Part shown: piece after piece, positions 8,700 to 17,725 of the stretch
Layout of the letters: every line of letters begins with the position of its first letter
Numbering within the stretch: the first letter of the stretch is position 1
Source: Desulfobacteraceae bacterium
GTDB lineage: Bacteria; Desulfobacterota; Desulfobacteria; Desulfobacterales; Desulfosarcinaceae
Assembly: GCA_027068085.1 (NCBI GenBank)
Contig: JAMOUQ010000018.1
Coordinates: 1-46,642 of the forward strand
Length of the DNA stretch: 46,642 bases
Reading direction: 5' to 3'
Made by a program: the position numbers and the translations under genes
Notes under the pieces: model-generated
Database searches by the model: none
Told to the model about the DNA's origin: nothing
What the model saw: the letters and a program-made list of their open reading frames with translations, nothing else

Positions 8700-10440
8700 T
8701 TTTTACGTTTTCCCCGGAGCTGTCAATCTTTTTGGGCAGGCTGACAGTAAAAGCCGTTCCCTCTCCGACCCGGCTTTCCACCCTGATGGAGCCGCCCAGT
8801 TCCTGGACCAGGTTGTAAGTTATCGACAGCCCCAGCCCCGTTCCTCCCCTGTCGGTCTTGGTGGAGAAAAAAGGCTCGAATATCCGGCCTATATTTTCGG
8901 CAGCGATTCCGGCGCCGTTGTCCCTGATCTGAATTTCGATGTTACCGCTGCCGGTATCCCGGGCCTTGATGACTATGGTGCCACAATCCGGCACCGCGGC
9001 AAAGGCATTGTTGATGATATTGAGCAGAATCTGTTGCAGACGGCTGCGGAAAGTTACGATGGGCGGAAGCTGATCCGGGATGTCGACCTCTATGTCGAGC
9101 CCCCGGTATTGGGCTTCCTTGTTGAGAAACCCCAGCACTTCTTCCACCACTTGGCCGACGGCCGCAGGTTCAGGCCGGCTGTCGTCGTTCCTGGCGAACC
9201 TGAGCAGCCGGCGGGTTATGGTTGCGCAGCGGCTTACCGAATTCATGATCGAGTCCGCCAGGGACAGCAGGCGCCGGTCGTTCTGGTACTGGCCCCGGAT
9301 CTGGAACAGATCCTTTATCAGACCGGCCTTTTCGGCGATTATGGCCAGGGGGTTGTTGATCTCATGGGCTATGCCGGCCGCCAGGCGGCCGATGGAGGCC
9401 ATCTTGTTGGCGTATTGCATTTGTTGGAGGCTGGCCAGCCGCTGCTTGTCGGCTTCATACAACCGGCTCACAAGGTAGGTGGCTGAGCTTGTGACCACCA
9501 GCAGAATAACAAAGACACTGAAGCCCAGGAACCATATTATCCGGGATTTGGTTTGATGCCACGGGCTCATGAGGCGCTGTTTTTCCTTGATCACCATCAG
9601 GATCAGGGGGGTGCCGGCAATGTAGCGGTAACCGATTATCAAAGGGCGCCCCCTGGCGTTCCGGCACTGGTATACTCTCGTTGCAGGGGCTTGGGGAGGG
9701 ATTTCCAGATCGAGGCGGCCCATGATGTCTCCGTGGAACCTGGATGGCGTCTGAAGAATGCCTTCCCGGTTTACCAGAAACACGTCACCGTTGCCCTCCA
9801 CTTTCATCTGAGCCAGTATCCGGCAGAACCTGTCGGTGTCGATGGCGGCCCGGATGATGTAGAAACGGTTGTCCGGCAGTGGTTTTTTGACGGCGATCAC
9901 AAGGTGGGGAACCTTACGGTAGCCCAGGAATATGTCGCTGATATAATATCCCTGTTCGACCACGTTCCGGAACCACGGCTGGATGCCGTAGTTTTTGCCC
10001 TCCAGGCCGAAGGGACCCCAGTAGGCGATCTGGTCGCCGGCCATGTCGATTATTCCCAGATCAGAAAATCCTCCGAAGGTGGCCTTTAGATGAGCAAGGA
10101 GGCTGGCCAGCTGCCGGTGATCACGCAGGTCTTCCAGGCTGTAGTCGTGGGCGATGAAATCAAGGGCCGCTTTGCGTTCTTCCAGGAAGAAGCTGATGGT
10201 CCTGCGGGTGTTGGAGACCAGGCGGCCCGTACGCAGCATTATTTCCGATTCGGCGGCCCTTTTGGTGACGTTGTAATCGATGGTGGCCAGAAACAACAGG
10301 GGAACGACGGCCGCAATCGAGGTGAAAAAGACCGTCCGGTACCACAGCGCCTTGAAATTCAGGGCATCCTTGCGAAGTGAGGAGGCATGGTCTTTATGGC
10401 CCCAGAAAGCGGGCTTCAGTCTGGCAAGTTTGATTTTCAC
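8677..10440 (-). CDS. Membrane sensor histidine kinase with dCache-type sensor
   Basis: A 587-residue sensor kinase. TM helices are at about 34-55 and 301-325, enclosing a periplasmic region of about 245 residues that looks like a double Cache ligand-binding domain (GIIDMAGDQIAYWGPFGLEG, PWFRNVVEQGYYISDIFLG). The cytoplasmic part has the H-box with phospho-His H359 (AAGIAHEINNPLAII), N-box NIINNAF (474-480), G1 DNGAGI and G2 GGTGLGLSI. The GTG start overlaps the stop of the upstream gene (GTGA). It is in the tetR-sulP operon, so its signal may be an anion or a state of transport; that is inference. Confidence 0.9.
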   Translation of the reverse strand: MKIKLARLKPAFWGHKDHASSLRKDALNFKALWYRTVFFTSIAAVVPLLFLATIDYNVTKRAAESEIMLRTGRLVSNTRRTISFFLEERKAALDFIAHDYSLEDLRDHRQLASLLAHLKATFGGFSDLGIIDMAGDQIAYWGPFGLEGKNYGIQPWFRNVVEQGYYISDIFLGYRKVPHLVIAVKKPLPDNRFYIIRAAIDTDRFCRILAQMKVEGNGDVFLVNREGILQTPSRFHGDIMGRLDLEIPPQAPATRVYQCRNARGRPLIIGYRYIAGTPLILMVIKEKQRLMSPWHQTKSRIIWFLGFSVFVILLVVTSSATYLVSRLYEADKQRLASLQQMQYANKMASIGRLAAGIAHEINNPLAIIAEKAGLIKDLFQIRGQYQNDRRLLSLADSIMNSVSRCATITRRLLRFARNDDSRPEPAAVGQVVEEVLGFLNKEAQYRGLDIEVDIPDQLPPIVTFRSRLQQILLNIINNAFAAVPDCGTIVIKARDTGSGNIEIQIRDNGAGIAAENIGRIFEPFFSTKTDRGGTGLGLSITYNLVQELGGSIRVESRVGEGTAFTVSLPKKIDSSGENVKNENLACR

Positions 10441-11666
10441 CCGTCGCTTTTCTGCCTGCGCTCCAGGTTTATCTTTTCGTTTGCCTGTTTTATGGTTTCA
10501 CTGAGCTTTTCGATATCCACCGGTTTCTGAAGATAGGCGAAGGCACCCAGTTGCATGCACTGTTGCCGGTCCGCCTCCGATCCGTGGCCGGTAAGAACGA
10601 TGACCTCGATGTCCGGGTTCATGCTCTTTACCCGGCGCAGGACCTCCATGCCGTCAATGCCCGGCATCTTGAGATCGAGAATCATCACCTCCGGTTGATG
10701 CTCTTCGATCATTTCCAGGGCCGAGGCCCCGTCGTAGGCCACCGCCGACCCCATCTCCCGCATTATAAGCCTTTCGGAAAGGGTTTGCACGAATTCCCGC
10801 TCGTCGTCCACCAGCAGGATCCTGGAAGGGGTTTCGAAGTCGTACTTGCGGTAGATGTCGGCCTGGTGAAAGCCGGAACCCACTTCGCATCTGACCGATT
10901 TCACTCCCTGCACCTTTTCCACCAGGGCCTCAAGCTCCGCTTCCAGGCGGTTGAGCATCAGGACCTGCTTGTTGATCACCAGGGTCACCCGGCCGTCTTC
11001 GGCCTTTACATCTATGTTGTGTCCCTCTTTTGCCAGCATGGCACCGACCCTGGCGGCCAGCAGAAAGTCTTCCACCGCTTTTTCGGAGCCTCCGGTCTTT
11101 TTCAGAACGTTCTTGCCGATGTTGTCCATTATCAGGGATACGATCTTGTCCGGCTCGGCTTTATCCGCCGGAATGATAATGTCGTATAAAGCCGTGTTCC
11201 AGGGATCAGGCGAACCCCTGTGCAGCTTGACCCAGGCGGTACAGTCCTCATCGTGCTGGCGGATCAGCTTGACAGCCTGCCTTTCGGACAGATCCTGTTC
11301 AAGGGCGCTTTCAAGCCGGGACTTGGTGTCGGCTATAAGGCATACCTTCAGGATGTGGGATATGTTTTCCGGGATAAGATGAGCGCAAAAACCTTTGACC
11401 AGGAGGCGGTCTTGACGCAACTGTTCGGCCAGGGCCAGCCTGATGAAGGCGATGGCGCGTTCCTTTTCATGGGTGAACCTGTTGAAGACGGAAGTCTTGG
11501 CGCTGAAGGCCCGGGCAAGCTTGTCAGGCGCTATTGCCGAAAGTTTGGCGGCCTTGGCCACCAAGTCGCCGTCTGTCAGCAGCCTGTATCCGGTTTTTGC
11601 AACCAGCGGCTCGATGATACGCTCTTCGTTGCAGAAGTTGCCATGGAACAATGAAATGACGGCCAT
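10437..11666 (-). CDS. Cytidylate-kinase-like domain fused to a receiver domain
   Basis: A 409-residue three-part protein. Residues 1-180 resemble the cytidylate-kinase-like family in layout (an initial beta strand, TGYRLLTDGDLV, then a helical LID-like region and QAVKLIRQHDEDCTAWVKLH), but the N-terminal loop GNFCNEER lacks the GxxGxGKS/T P-loop, so catalysis is doubtful. Residues about 198-262 look like a BON or alpha-beta domain (VGAMLAKEGHNIDVKAEDGRVTLV). Residues 282-400 are a canonical receiver: VDDERE, phospho-site D331 (LDLKMPGIDG), LTGHG and QKPVD. Start ATG with GGAGG nearby. It lies between sulP and the histidine kinase. It probably acts as a phosphorylation-controlled adaptor; the first-domain assignment is moderate. 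Confidence 0.75.
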   Translation of the reverse strand: MAVISLFHGNFCNEERIIEPLVAKTGYRLLTDGDLVAKAAKLSAIAPDKLARAFSAKTSVFNRFTHEKERAIAFIRLALAEQLRQDRLLVKGFCAHLIPENISHILKVCLIADTKSRLESALEQDLSERQAVKLIRQHDEDCTAWVKLHRGSPDPWNTALYDIIIPADKAEPDKIVSLIMDNIGKNVLKKTGGSEKAVEDFLLAARVGAMLAKEGHNIDVKAEDGRVTLVINKQVLMLNRLEAELEALVEKVQGVKSVRCEVGSGFHQADIYRKYDFETPSRILLVDDEREFVQTLSERLIMREMGSAVAYDGASALEMIEEHQPEVMILDLKMPGIDGMEVLRRVKSMNPDIEVIVLTGHGSEADRQQCMQLGAFAYLQKPVDIEKLSETIKQANEKINLERRQKSDG

Positions 11667-11687
11667 GATGTCCTCCTTTGCGTTCTT

Positions 11688-13820
11688 CTACTGGGTGTCG
11701 CGGCAAACAGTCAGCAGGGGGCAGGATTTTTCCCGGCTGTTGACGTGGGCCTTTTCATGGGTGGCGTTGATGGCGCTTTCCATGGTCGGAAAGATATGAT
11801 CTTCGCCGATTTTGGCCACCAGGTGGGTACGCTGGAGGACTTCCATGACAGATTCATTGACCCCGCTGAGGGACACGTCGATACCGGCGCTGCGGATTCG
11901 GTCTATCAGCAGGGACAGCACCTCTTCGCCCGATGCATCTATGTCGTTTATTCCGTTGGATACGATTATTATGTGACGCAAATGTTTTTTCTGGCGCATG
12001 ATATCCATTATCTTGTCTTCCAGGTAGCTGGCGTTGGCGAAAAACAGGGGACCGTCGAAACGGACCATGGCGATATGGTCACATTCCTTGAGGCCATGGG
12101 TCTGGACGCACCGCAGGGCCTTGTCCGGAGACCTGGCCAGGGTGGCCACGGTCGGGCGCATGCTCTTGTAGAGAAATACCAGCAGGGACAGCACCACCCC
12201 GATCATTATACCCCGGTCGAGATGGGGGGCAAAGCCCAGGGTGGCCACGAAGGTGATGATCGATATGGCTCCGTCATACCACTTGGCGCGCCAGGCGTGG
12301 ATGAAGCCGGTTACGTTTATCAGGCCGATGACGGCCATCATGATCACCGCCGCCAGCACGGCCTGGGGCAGGTGGTAGAGCAGGGGAGTGAAGAACATCA
12401 GCACGATCACGACCGCCAGGCTGGTAAAGACGCTGGAAAGGCCGGTTACGGCTCCGGCCGCCAGATTGACCGCGCTCCTGGAAAACGACCCTGAAGTGGG
12501 ATAGCTCTTGCCCATTGAACCGGCGATATTGGCAAGACCCTGGCCGATCAGCTCCTGGTTGGGATCCAGGCGCTGACCGGTTTTGGCCGCCATGGCCTTG
12601 GCGATCGAGATGGCCTCCATGAAACCCAGCAGGGAGATGATGGCGGCATACGGCAGCAGGTGAAAGATGATCCTGAAGTTGATTTTGGGCACCGACATGG
12701 CCGGCAGCCCTTTGGGGATCACCCCCACCACGTCGCCTCCGCCCACCATGGTCAGGTTCATCGGGTCCAGAGGCTTGTTCTTCACCTTGAAGCGCCAGAT
12801 GCGCTCATCGCAGTTTGCATGTCTCCTGCCATCCTGGATGAGGTGGAAAGCCTGGCCGTCATCGGTGGTTACGCGGCACAAAAGCATGGAGCGCAGAGCC
12901 TTGCGATATTCGTGGGCCAGTTCCTTCTGCTCGGCGATCTTGATGGTGATTATGTTGATCTTGTTCTGGGTTTCAAGGGCATTGATCACGTCGTGCCGGG
13001 AACGGAATCTGTCCAGCTGGCGGGACAGCTCGGTGCGCTCCCGGGCCAGCAAAGGAATTTTTTCAAGGGCTTCGTTGAACTTGTAAATGGCCTCCACGGC
13101 CTCGGGGACCTTGATCTGGTCCACGGTGGCCACCGTGTTGTGCTCGAATCCGATGGCCCAGGAGACGATGGTTGTCAGGGCCACGGCGATCAGCACGTTG
13201 GGAATCCTGGGATTCAGCCTTTTCAGACCGTACATTATGCCGAAAGCAGCCGCTCCCATGGCCAGGGACGGCCAGTGGGTGTAATGAAAGGCGGCCCTGA
13301 TCACTCGGGCGATGGTTTCAAGGTGGTGTTCGGCCTTGTCGACGTGGACGCCGAAAAGCTTGGAAAGCTGTGAAGAGGCGATGATTATGGCCGCGGCATT
13401 GGTGAAGCCGTTGACCACGGGATGGGAGAGGAAATTGACCACCAGGCCGAGCCGCAGGACGCCGAGGGACAACTGGAAGACCCCCACGATCAGGGCCAGC
13501 AAAATGGCATAGGCGATGTAACCTTCGCTTCCGGCCGATGCCAGCGGTTCAAGGGAGGCTGCCGTCATCAGGGAGACGACGGCCACCGGTCCGGTCGCCA
13601 GCTGGCGGCTGGACCCGAACAGGGCCGCCACCATGGGCGGCAGGAACGAGGCGTACAACCCGTAGTATGCAGGCAGGCCGGCAAGCTGGGCATAGGCCAT
13701 GGACTGGGGAATCAGGACAAGGGCAACGGTCAGTCCCGAAATGGCGTCGGCTTTGAGGTCGTTCAGGTCGTAGTTGTGGAACCAGTCAAGGAAGGGAAAG
13801 ATCTTTACCATAATTTTCAT
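11688..13820 (-). CDS. SulP-family anion transporter with STAS domain and large loop insertion
   Basis: A 710-residue SulP transporter. The N-terminal SulP signature is clear (SGLTVALVLIPQSMAYAQLAGLP, read here in parts), followed by many TM helices, the conserved VVGVIPKGLPAMSVP, and a C-terminal STAS domain (about 575-690) with DASGEE at the switch-loop site. Unusually, about 125 hydrophilic residues (about 236-361), partly coiled-coil-like and with two cysteines, are inserted between SulP helices where family members have a short loop. Likely substrates are sulfate, bicarbonate or another anion; the sequence does not decide. The ATG has GGAGTG just upstream and begins three bases after the tetR stop, so the two are coupled. 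Confidence 0.88.
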   Translation of the reverse strand: MKIMVKIFPFLDWFHNYDLNDLKADAISGLTVALVLIPQSMAYAQLAGLPAYYGLYASFLPPMVAALFGSSRQLATGPVAVVSLMTAASLEPLASAGSEGYIAYAILLALIVGVFQLSLGVLRLGLVVNFLSHPVVNGFTNAAAIIIASSQLSKLFGVHVDKAEHHLETIARVIRAAFHYTHWPSLAMGAAAFGIMYGLKRLNPRIPNVLIAVALTTIVSWAIGFEHNTVATVDQIKVPEAVEAIYKFNEALEKIPLLARERTELSRQLDRFRSRHDVINALETQNKINIITIKIAEQKELAHEYRKALRSMLLCRVTTDDGQAFHLIQDGRRHANCDERIWRFKVKNKPLDPMNLTMVGGGDVVGVIPKGLPAMSVPKINFRIIFHLLPYAAIISLLGFMEAISIAKAMAAKTGQRLDPNQELIGQGLANIAGSMGKSYPTSGSFSRSAVNLAAGAVTGLSSVFTSLAVVIVLMFFTPLLYHLPQAVLAAVIMMAVIGLINVTGFIHAWRAKWYDGAISIITFVATLGFAPHLDRGIMIGVVLSLLVFLYKSMRPTVATLARSPDKALRCVQTHGLKECDHIAMVRFDGPLFFANASYLEDKIMDIMRQKKHLRHIIIVSNGINDIDASGEEVLSLLIDRIRSAGIDVSLSGVNESVMEVLQRTHLVAKIGEDHIFPTMESAINATHEKAHVNSREKSCPLLTVCRDTQ

Positions 13821-13823
13821 GCT

Positions 13824-14429
13824 TCACTCCGTCGATACCGTGTTTGCCAACATTCGCCTGCACAATTCCAGCAATTCCTCGTACAATGAGGATGCCTCGT
13901 ATAGCTGATAGGTCTCCAGACGCACCAGGCCGTCGACCATGGTGTGCAAAATCAGGGCAGCTTTCTTGGGAGGCAGGGCGACGATGCTTCCGTCGGTCTG
14001 GCCCTGTCCGATGGCCTGCTCGAAGATGTCTACGAAACAATCGAAGATTGCCTCCATGCACCGGCGGCAGCCAGGGTTTTGCAATGCCAGTTCGTAGGAA
14101 ATGTGGCGGTGAAGGACCATGAAACGGTCTTCCAGCCGGGAAGCCAGATCCAGGTAGAAGGCGATGGCCCCTTCCACCATCTCCAGCCCGCAGGAAAAGT
14201 TTTCATTGCGGTAGAACTCTTCAAAGGCTTCGAGAACCCTGGTCTTGAGATCCTCAAGGATCGCCAGCAGCAGTCCTTCCTTGCTCTTGAAGTGATAGAA
14301 GATGGTCCCCTGGGCGACTCCGCTTATCTTCGACACTTCAGACATGGAAGTTTCGTTGAATCCTTTCCGGGCAAAAAGGATCGCGGCGGCCTCCAGAATA
14401 CTCTCTTTCCTGCGGGTCATGCGGGTCAT
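13824..14429 (-). CDS. TetR-family transcriptional regulator
   Basis: A 201-residue repressor-type protein. The N-terminal HTH is typical of TetR: ILEAAAILFARKGFNETSMSEVSKISGVAQGTIFYHFKSKEGLL in outline (about residues 8-50, with G-x-x-Y/F-x-H-F-x-x-K-E). The C-terminal ligand domain is family-variable and gives no ligand clue. I chose the ATG at 14429 (MTRMTRRKES), with AGG four bases upstream; an in-frame start further up would add 25 non-family residues. It is the first gene of the sulP operon, and a perfect palindrome sits at the start of its promoter, so autoregulation is likely. Confidence 0.9.
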   Translation of the reverse strand: MTRMTRRKESILEAAAILFARKGFNETSMSEVSKISGVAQGTIFYHFKSKEGLLLAILEDLKTRVLEAFEEFYRNENFSCGLEMVEGAIAFYLDLASRLEDRFMVLHRHISYELALQNPGCRRCMEAIFDCFVDIFEQAIGQGQTDGSIVALPPKKAALILHTMVDGLVRLETYQLYEASSLYEELLELCRRMLANTVSTE

Positions 14430-14576
14430 GGCCTGACTGTCTTTGTAAACCGCATTTGAGCATGCGGTAAAAATCCGAACCGGCTGAGCCCAGCCGGACT
14501 GCAACCTTGTAATCGTTGCCGCTGCACCGGATCACCGGGCATTTCCGTGTGGCCGGCTGATCCGGTCTCAAGCTTG

Positions 14577-14594
14577 ACTGACTGATCAGTCAGT
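14577..14594. promoter_or_regulatory. Perfect 18-bp palindromic operator, probably for the TetR protein
   Basis: ACTGACTGATCAGTCAGT reads the same on both strands without a mismatch. It touches the -10 element of the tetR promoter and covers the expected start site, the usual position for a TetR-family operator. The TGACTGATCAGTCA core is a type often seen for TetR repressors. Confidence 0.75.
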
Positions 14595-14622
14595 ATCTAA
14601 TTGCTAATAAAAACAGTGTCAA
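14594..14622 (-). promoter_or_regulatory. Promoter of the tetR-sulP-two-component operon
   Basis: On the minus strand a consensus TTGACA (14617-14622) and TAGATA (14594-14599) are spaced by exactly 17 bases. The leader from here to the tetR ATG is about 150 bases and holds small hairpins, including 14449-14468. Between this promoter and the tRNA at 14849 (about 225 bases) I see no gene, only a short hairpin around 14656-14671. Confidence 0.75.
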
Positions 14623-14848
14623 GCAATTTGGGTTGCCGGAAAATGGTATTAAAGTGTTGCATTTTGCAACTTGTTAATATCATAAATAAAAGCGTATGGC
14701 CAAAAATATGGGGGATGAAACGAACTTGGCCGGGCTGTGAGCGAGCGCGGGCCTGAGGTACCCTTTCGCAGTGCTGAAAACCATCGGGTGTGATCTTTAT
14801 CCGCAAGACCGGGCGCTGTCTTGACAGGGGGTGATTTGAGGAAATGGA

Positions 14849-14924
14849 TGGTACGCCCGGCAGGAATCGAACCTGCGACACCCAGCTCCGGAGGCTGGTG
14901 CTCTATCCCCTGAGCTACGGGCGC
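14849..14924 (-). tRNA. tRNA-Arg (anticodon CCG)
   Basis: A complete cloverleaf on the minus strand. The acceptor GCGCCCG pairs with CGGGCGT; anticodon stem CCAGC/GCTGG encloses loop CTCCGGA with anticodon CCG; the T arm contains GGTTCGAATCC. Discriminator A and an encoded CCA tail complete it. It reads the CGG codon. Confidence 0.97.
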
Positions 14925-14934
14925 ACACGGCAGG

Positions 14935-14963
14935 AAACTAAACGATGACGGGCCCGGAGTCAA
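14935..14963 (-). promoter_or_regulatory. Promoter for tRNA-Arg
   Basis: TTGACT (14958-14963) and TAGTTT (14935-14940) on the minus strand are 17 bases apart and end about ten bases before the tRNA 5' end, just after the folC stop. Confidence 0.55.
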
Positions 14964-14966
14964 GTG

Positions 14967-16277
14967 TCATTTGCCATCTTCTGTCATCCGTGAAGGCAGC
15001 CATGCAGACAGGGCCGTTTTGGCTTCACCAACGACATACAGGGAGCCGGCGATACAAACGACCTCGTCTGCCCCCGCCGCCTCTATGGCCCGGCCGACCG
15101 CTTCGGCCACCGGGACATGGATTTGCCGCTCGATATTGTAAGCAGCCGCGGCCCGGTAAAGGCGCCGGGCCGGCACGGCCCGGCCGATTTCCGGCTGGGT
15201 GAAGATCATCTTCCGGCAACAGCGGGCCAGGTGTCCCAGGATGGAGGCAAAAGGCTTGTCGTCCAGGATGCCAACTACCATGGTGATCTTGCGCCCCCGG
15301 TAGCTGCTTTCCAGGTGGCGGGCCAGATTGCGGGCGGCGGCCAGGTTGTGGGCCCCGTCGAGAATCACCAGGGGACGGTGCATGACGATTTCCAGCCGCC
15401 CCGGCCAGCGGGCCATGGCAAGCCCGCGGGCAACTGTGTTTCTGTCAAGATCCAGTTGCCCGCGGTTTTTGAGCAGGTCGCAGGCGGCAAGCGCGTGGGC
15501 CGCATTTTCCAGCTGGTGACGGCCGATCAGGGATGTGTGCAGATCGCGCCACTTGTGGTGGATACCGTGATAGTTGAAATGGTCGCTGCCGGGTTTTTTG
15601 CGGACCCGGTAATGGCGGCCGAGAAAATAAAGAGGGGCTGACATCTTTTCGGCCCGGGCCGTTATCACCCCGCGGGCCGCCGCCTGTCTTGCTCCGCACA
15701 CCGCGGGAACGCCGGGTTTGATTATGCCGGCCTTTTCCCCGGCGATGGCCGCCAGGCCGGTGCCGAGGTACTCTTTGTGTTCCAGGGAGATGTTGGTTAT
15801 TACGCTCAGCTGCGGCACGATCACGTTGGTGGCGTCCAGACGGCCGCCCATACCGGTTTCGATTACGGCCCACTGAACGCGGTGGCGGGCGAAGGCGTCC
15901 AGGGCCATGGCCGTGGCAAACTCGAAAAAGGTCGGCTCCCGGTCCAGGTCACCCACGTTCCTGACGCGCCTGTATGTGTCAACCACCTCGTCGTCTGCAA
16001 TGGGCCGATCGTCGATGCAGATCCTTTCATTGAAGCGTTCCAGATGGGGAGAGGTATAGCGGCCGACCCTGTAGCCGGCACACTTGAGGATCGCCGAAAG
16101 ATAGGCGGCCACCGATCCTTTGCCGTTCGTCCCGGCGATGTGGATGGTACGGTAGCGTGTGTGCGGGTTGCCGAGCCGGTCCAGGATGGTCCCGATCAGG
16201 TCCAGGCCGAGTTTGATTCCGAAACGGCGCAGCCGGAACATCTGCTCCAGGCATCTTGCGTAAGGGTCGTTTTTCAT
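14967..16277 (-). CDS. folC: Dihydrofolate synthase / folylpolyglutamate synthase
   Basis: A 436-residue Mur-ligase-family enzyme that adds glutamate to dihydropteroate and to folates. The ATP-binding P-loop GTNGKGSV is at 49-56, preceded by the NPHTRYRTIHIAG lead. Further family marks are TSPHLERFNERI, ETGMGGRLDATN and the C-terminal VILDGAHN. Length and order are normal. It is downstream of rpsU but separated by an intrinsic terminator, so it may depend on readthrough or on an unseen promoter in the 95-base gap. Confidence 0.95.
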   Translation of the reverse strand: MKNDPYARCLEQMFRLRRFGIKLGLDLIGTILDRLGNPHTRYRTIHIAGTNGKGSVAAYLSAILKCAGYRVGRYTSPHLERFNERICIDDRPIADDEVVDTYRRVRNVGDLDREPTFFEFATAMALDAFARHRVQWAVIETGMGGRLDATNVIVPQLSVITNISLEHKEYLGTGLAAIAGEKAGIIKPGVPAVCGARQAAARGVITARAEKMSAPLYFLGRHYRVRKKPGSDHFNYHGIHHKWRDLHTSLIGRHQLENAAHALAACDLLKNRGQLDLDRNTVARGLAMARWPGRLEIVMHRPLVILDGAHNLAAARNLARHLESSYRGRKITMVVGILDDKPFASILGHLARCCRKMIFTQPEIGRAVPARRLYRAAAAYNIERQIHVPVAEAVGRAIEAAGADEVVCIAGSLYVVGEAKTALSAWLPSRMTEDGK

Positions 16278-16324
16278 CCCTCTGTCTCCGGGCAGGACTT
16301 GCTGCCGATCTGGCTGGCGGGGAT

Positions 16325-16354
16325 AAAAAAACCCGACCGCCCTGGCGGCCGGGT
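16325..16354 (-). terminator. Intrinsic terminator after rpsU
   Basis: On the minus strand a ten-pair GC-rich stem (CCCGGCCGCC with GGCGGTCGGG, one G-U pair) closes a tiny loop and is followed by seven T. Confidence 0.85.
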
Positions 16355-16372
16355 GGCTTATTAAAGGATTGC

Positions 16373-16579
16373 TTAACGATATCTTGCGCGGCGGGCAGCA
16401 GCTATGCGCTGCCGGCGTAAAGCCTCACGCTGTTTGCGGCGACGGTATTCGCTCGGTTTCTCGTAGCTTTTCTTAAGCTTCAAGCGCTTGAAAAGCCCGT
16501 CGTTCTGAATCTTTTTCTTAAGGATTCGCATGGCTTTTTCAAGATCGTTGTCTTGAACCTTGACCGTGATTGCTTTCAA
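16373..16579 (-). CDS. rpsU: Small ribosomal subunit protein bS21
   Basis: A 68-residue, very basic protein beginning KAITVKVQDND, with the bS21 core EKAMRILKKKIQNDG and an Arg-rich tail. I chose a TTG start at 16579 because it gives the usual length and has AGGGGG about nine bases upstream; an upstream ATG would add about 20 residues foreign to the family. bS21 acts in initiation on the 30S subunit. It is transcribed divergently from adk. Confidence 0.92.
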   Translation of the reverse strand: MKAITVKVQDNDLEKAMRILKKKIQNDGLFKRLKLKKSYEKPSEYRRRKQREALRRQRIAAARRARYR

Positions 16580-16651
16580 ACTGTCTCGCCCCCTTCGTCC
16601 CGCCCGGACATCGCTGGCCGGGTGGTTATTCATTCTCAATTAAAACAAAAT

Positions 16652-16680
16652 TATTTAGCCAGGTTTTTAGAAATTTGCAA
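16652..16680 (-). promoter_or_regulatory. Promoter for rpsU
   Basis: On the minus strand TTGCAA (16675-16680) and TAAATA (16652-16657) are separated by 17 bases, about 70 bases ahead of the TTG start. Confidence 0.5.
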
Positions 16681-16778
16681 GCATAAAATTTCCCCGGACC
16701 GGCCGATGCCTCCGGCCGAGTGCGCCGGAGCCGCAGGCAGTGTGGCCGGAAACCGATGGAAAGTATGTGACCGGCCTC

Positions 16779-16806
16779 TTGACATCAACCTATCATTCTG
16801 TAATAG
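16779..16806 (+). promoter_or_regulatory. Promoter for adk
   Basis: TTGACA (16779-16784), a 16-base spacer and TAATAG (16801-16806) lie about 80 bases ahead of the adk ATG. Together with the rpsU promoter this accounts for the 305-base divergent gap. Confidence 0.6.
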
Positions 16807-17544
<738 letters not shown>

Positions 17545-17589
17545 ATTCTGGCGGAACAATAAGCGGAGCAAATAGAGAACGCCATCCGC

Positions 17590-17618
17590 CCGAAGGGGCC
17601 GTTTGGCGGCCCCTTCGG
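17590..17618 (+). terminator. Hairpin after adk
   Basis: CCGAAGGGGCCG pairs with CGGCCCCTTCGG around a five-base loop, followed by a short T-rich stretch (TTATT). It is probably a terminator, though the T-run is weak. Confidence 0.6.
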
Positions 17619-17646
17619 TTATTCGACCGTTGGCATTTTGCTGTTG

Positions 17647-17689
17647 GGACCCGGGAAGGGAAATGGCTCTTTCCGGGTCCTGTTTTTTT
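17647..17689 (+). terminator. Intrinsic terminator after adk
   Basis: GGACCCGGGAA pairs with TTCCGGGTCC (one bulged base) and is followed by seven T. It is a second, more canonical stop signal facing the convergent nucleotidyltransferase gene. Confidence 0.75.
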
Positions 17690-17725
17690 GTAATTATTGG
17701 CAATTATTCAGCGTTTAAAACCAAC

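Noticed and set aside
14849-14924. Integration site at tRNA-Arg
   Set aside because: No integrase, no phage genes and no partial repeat of the tRNA 3' end were seen nearby.
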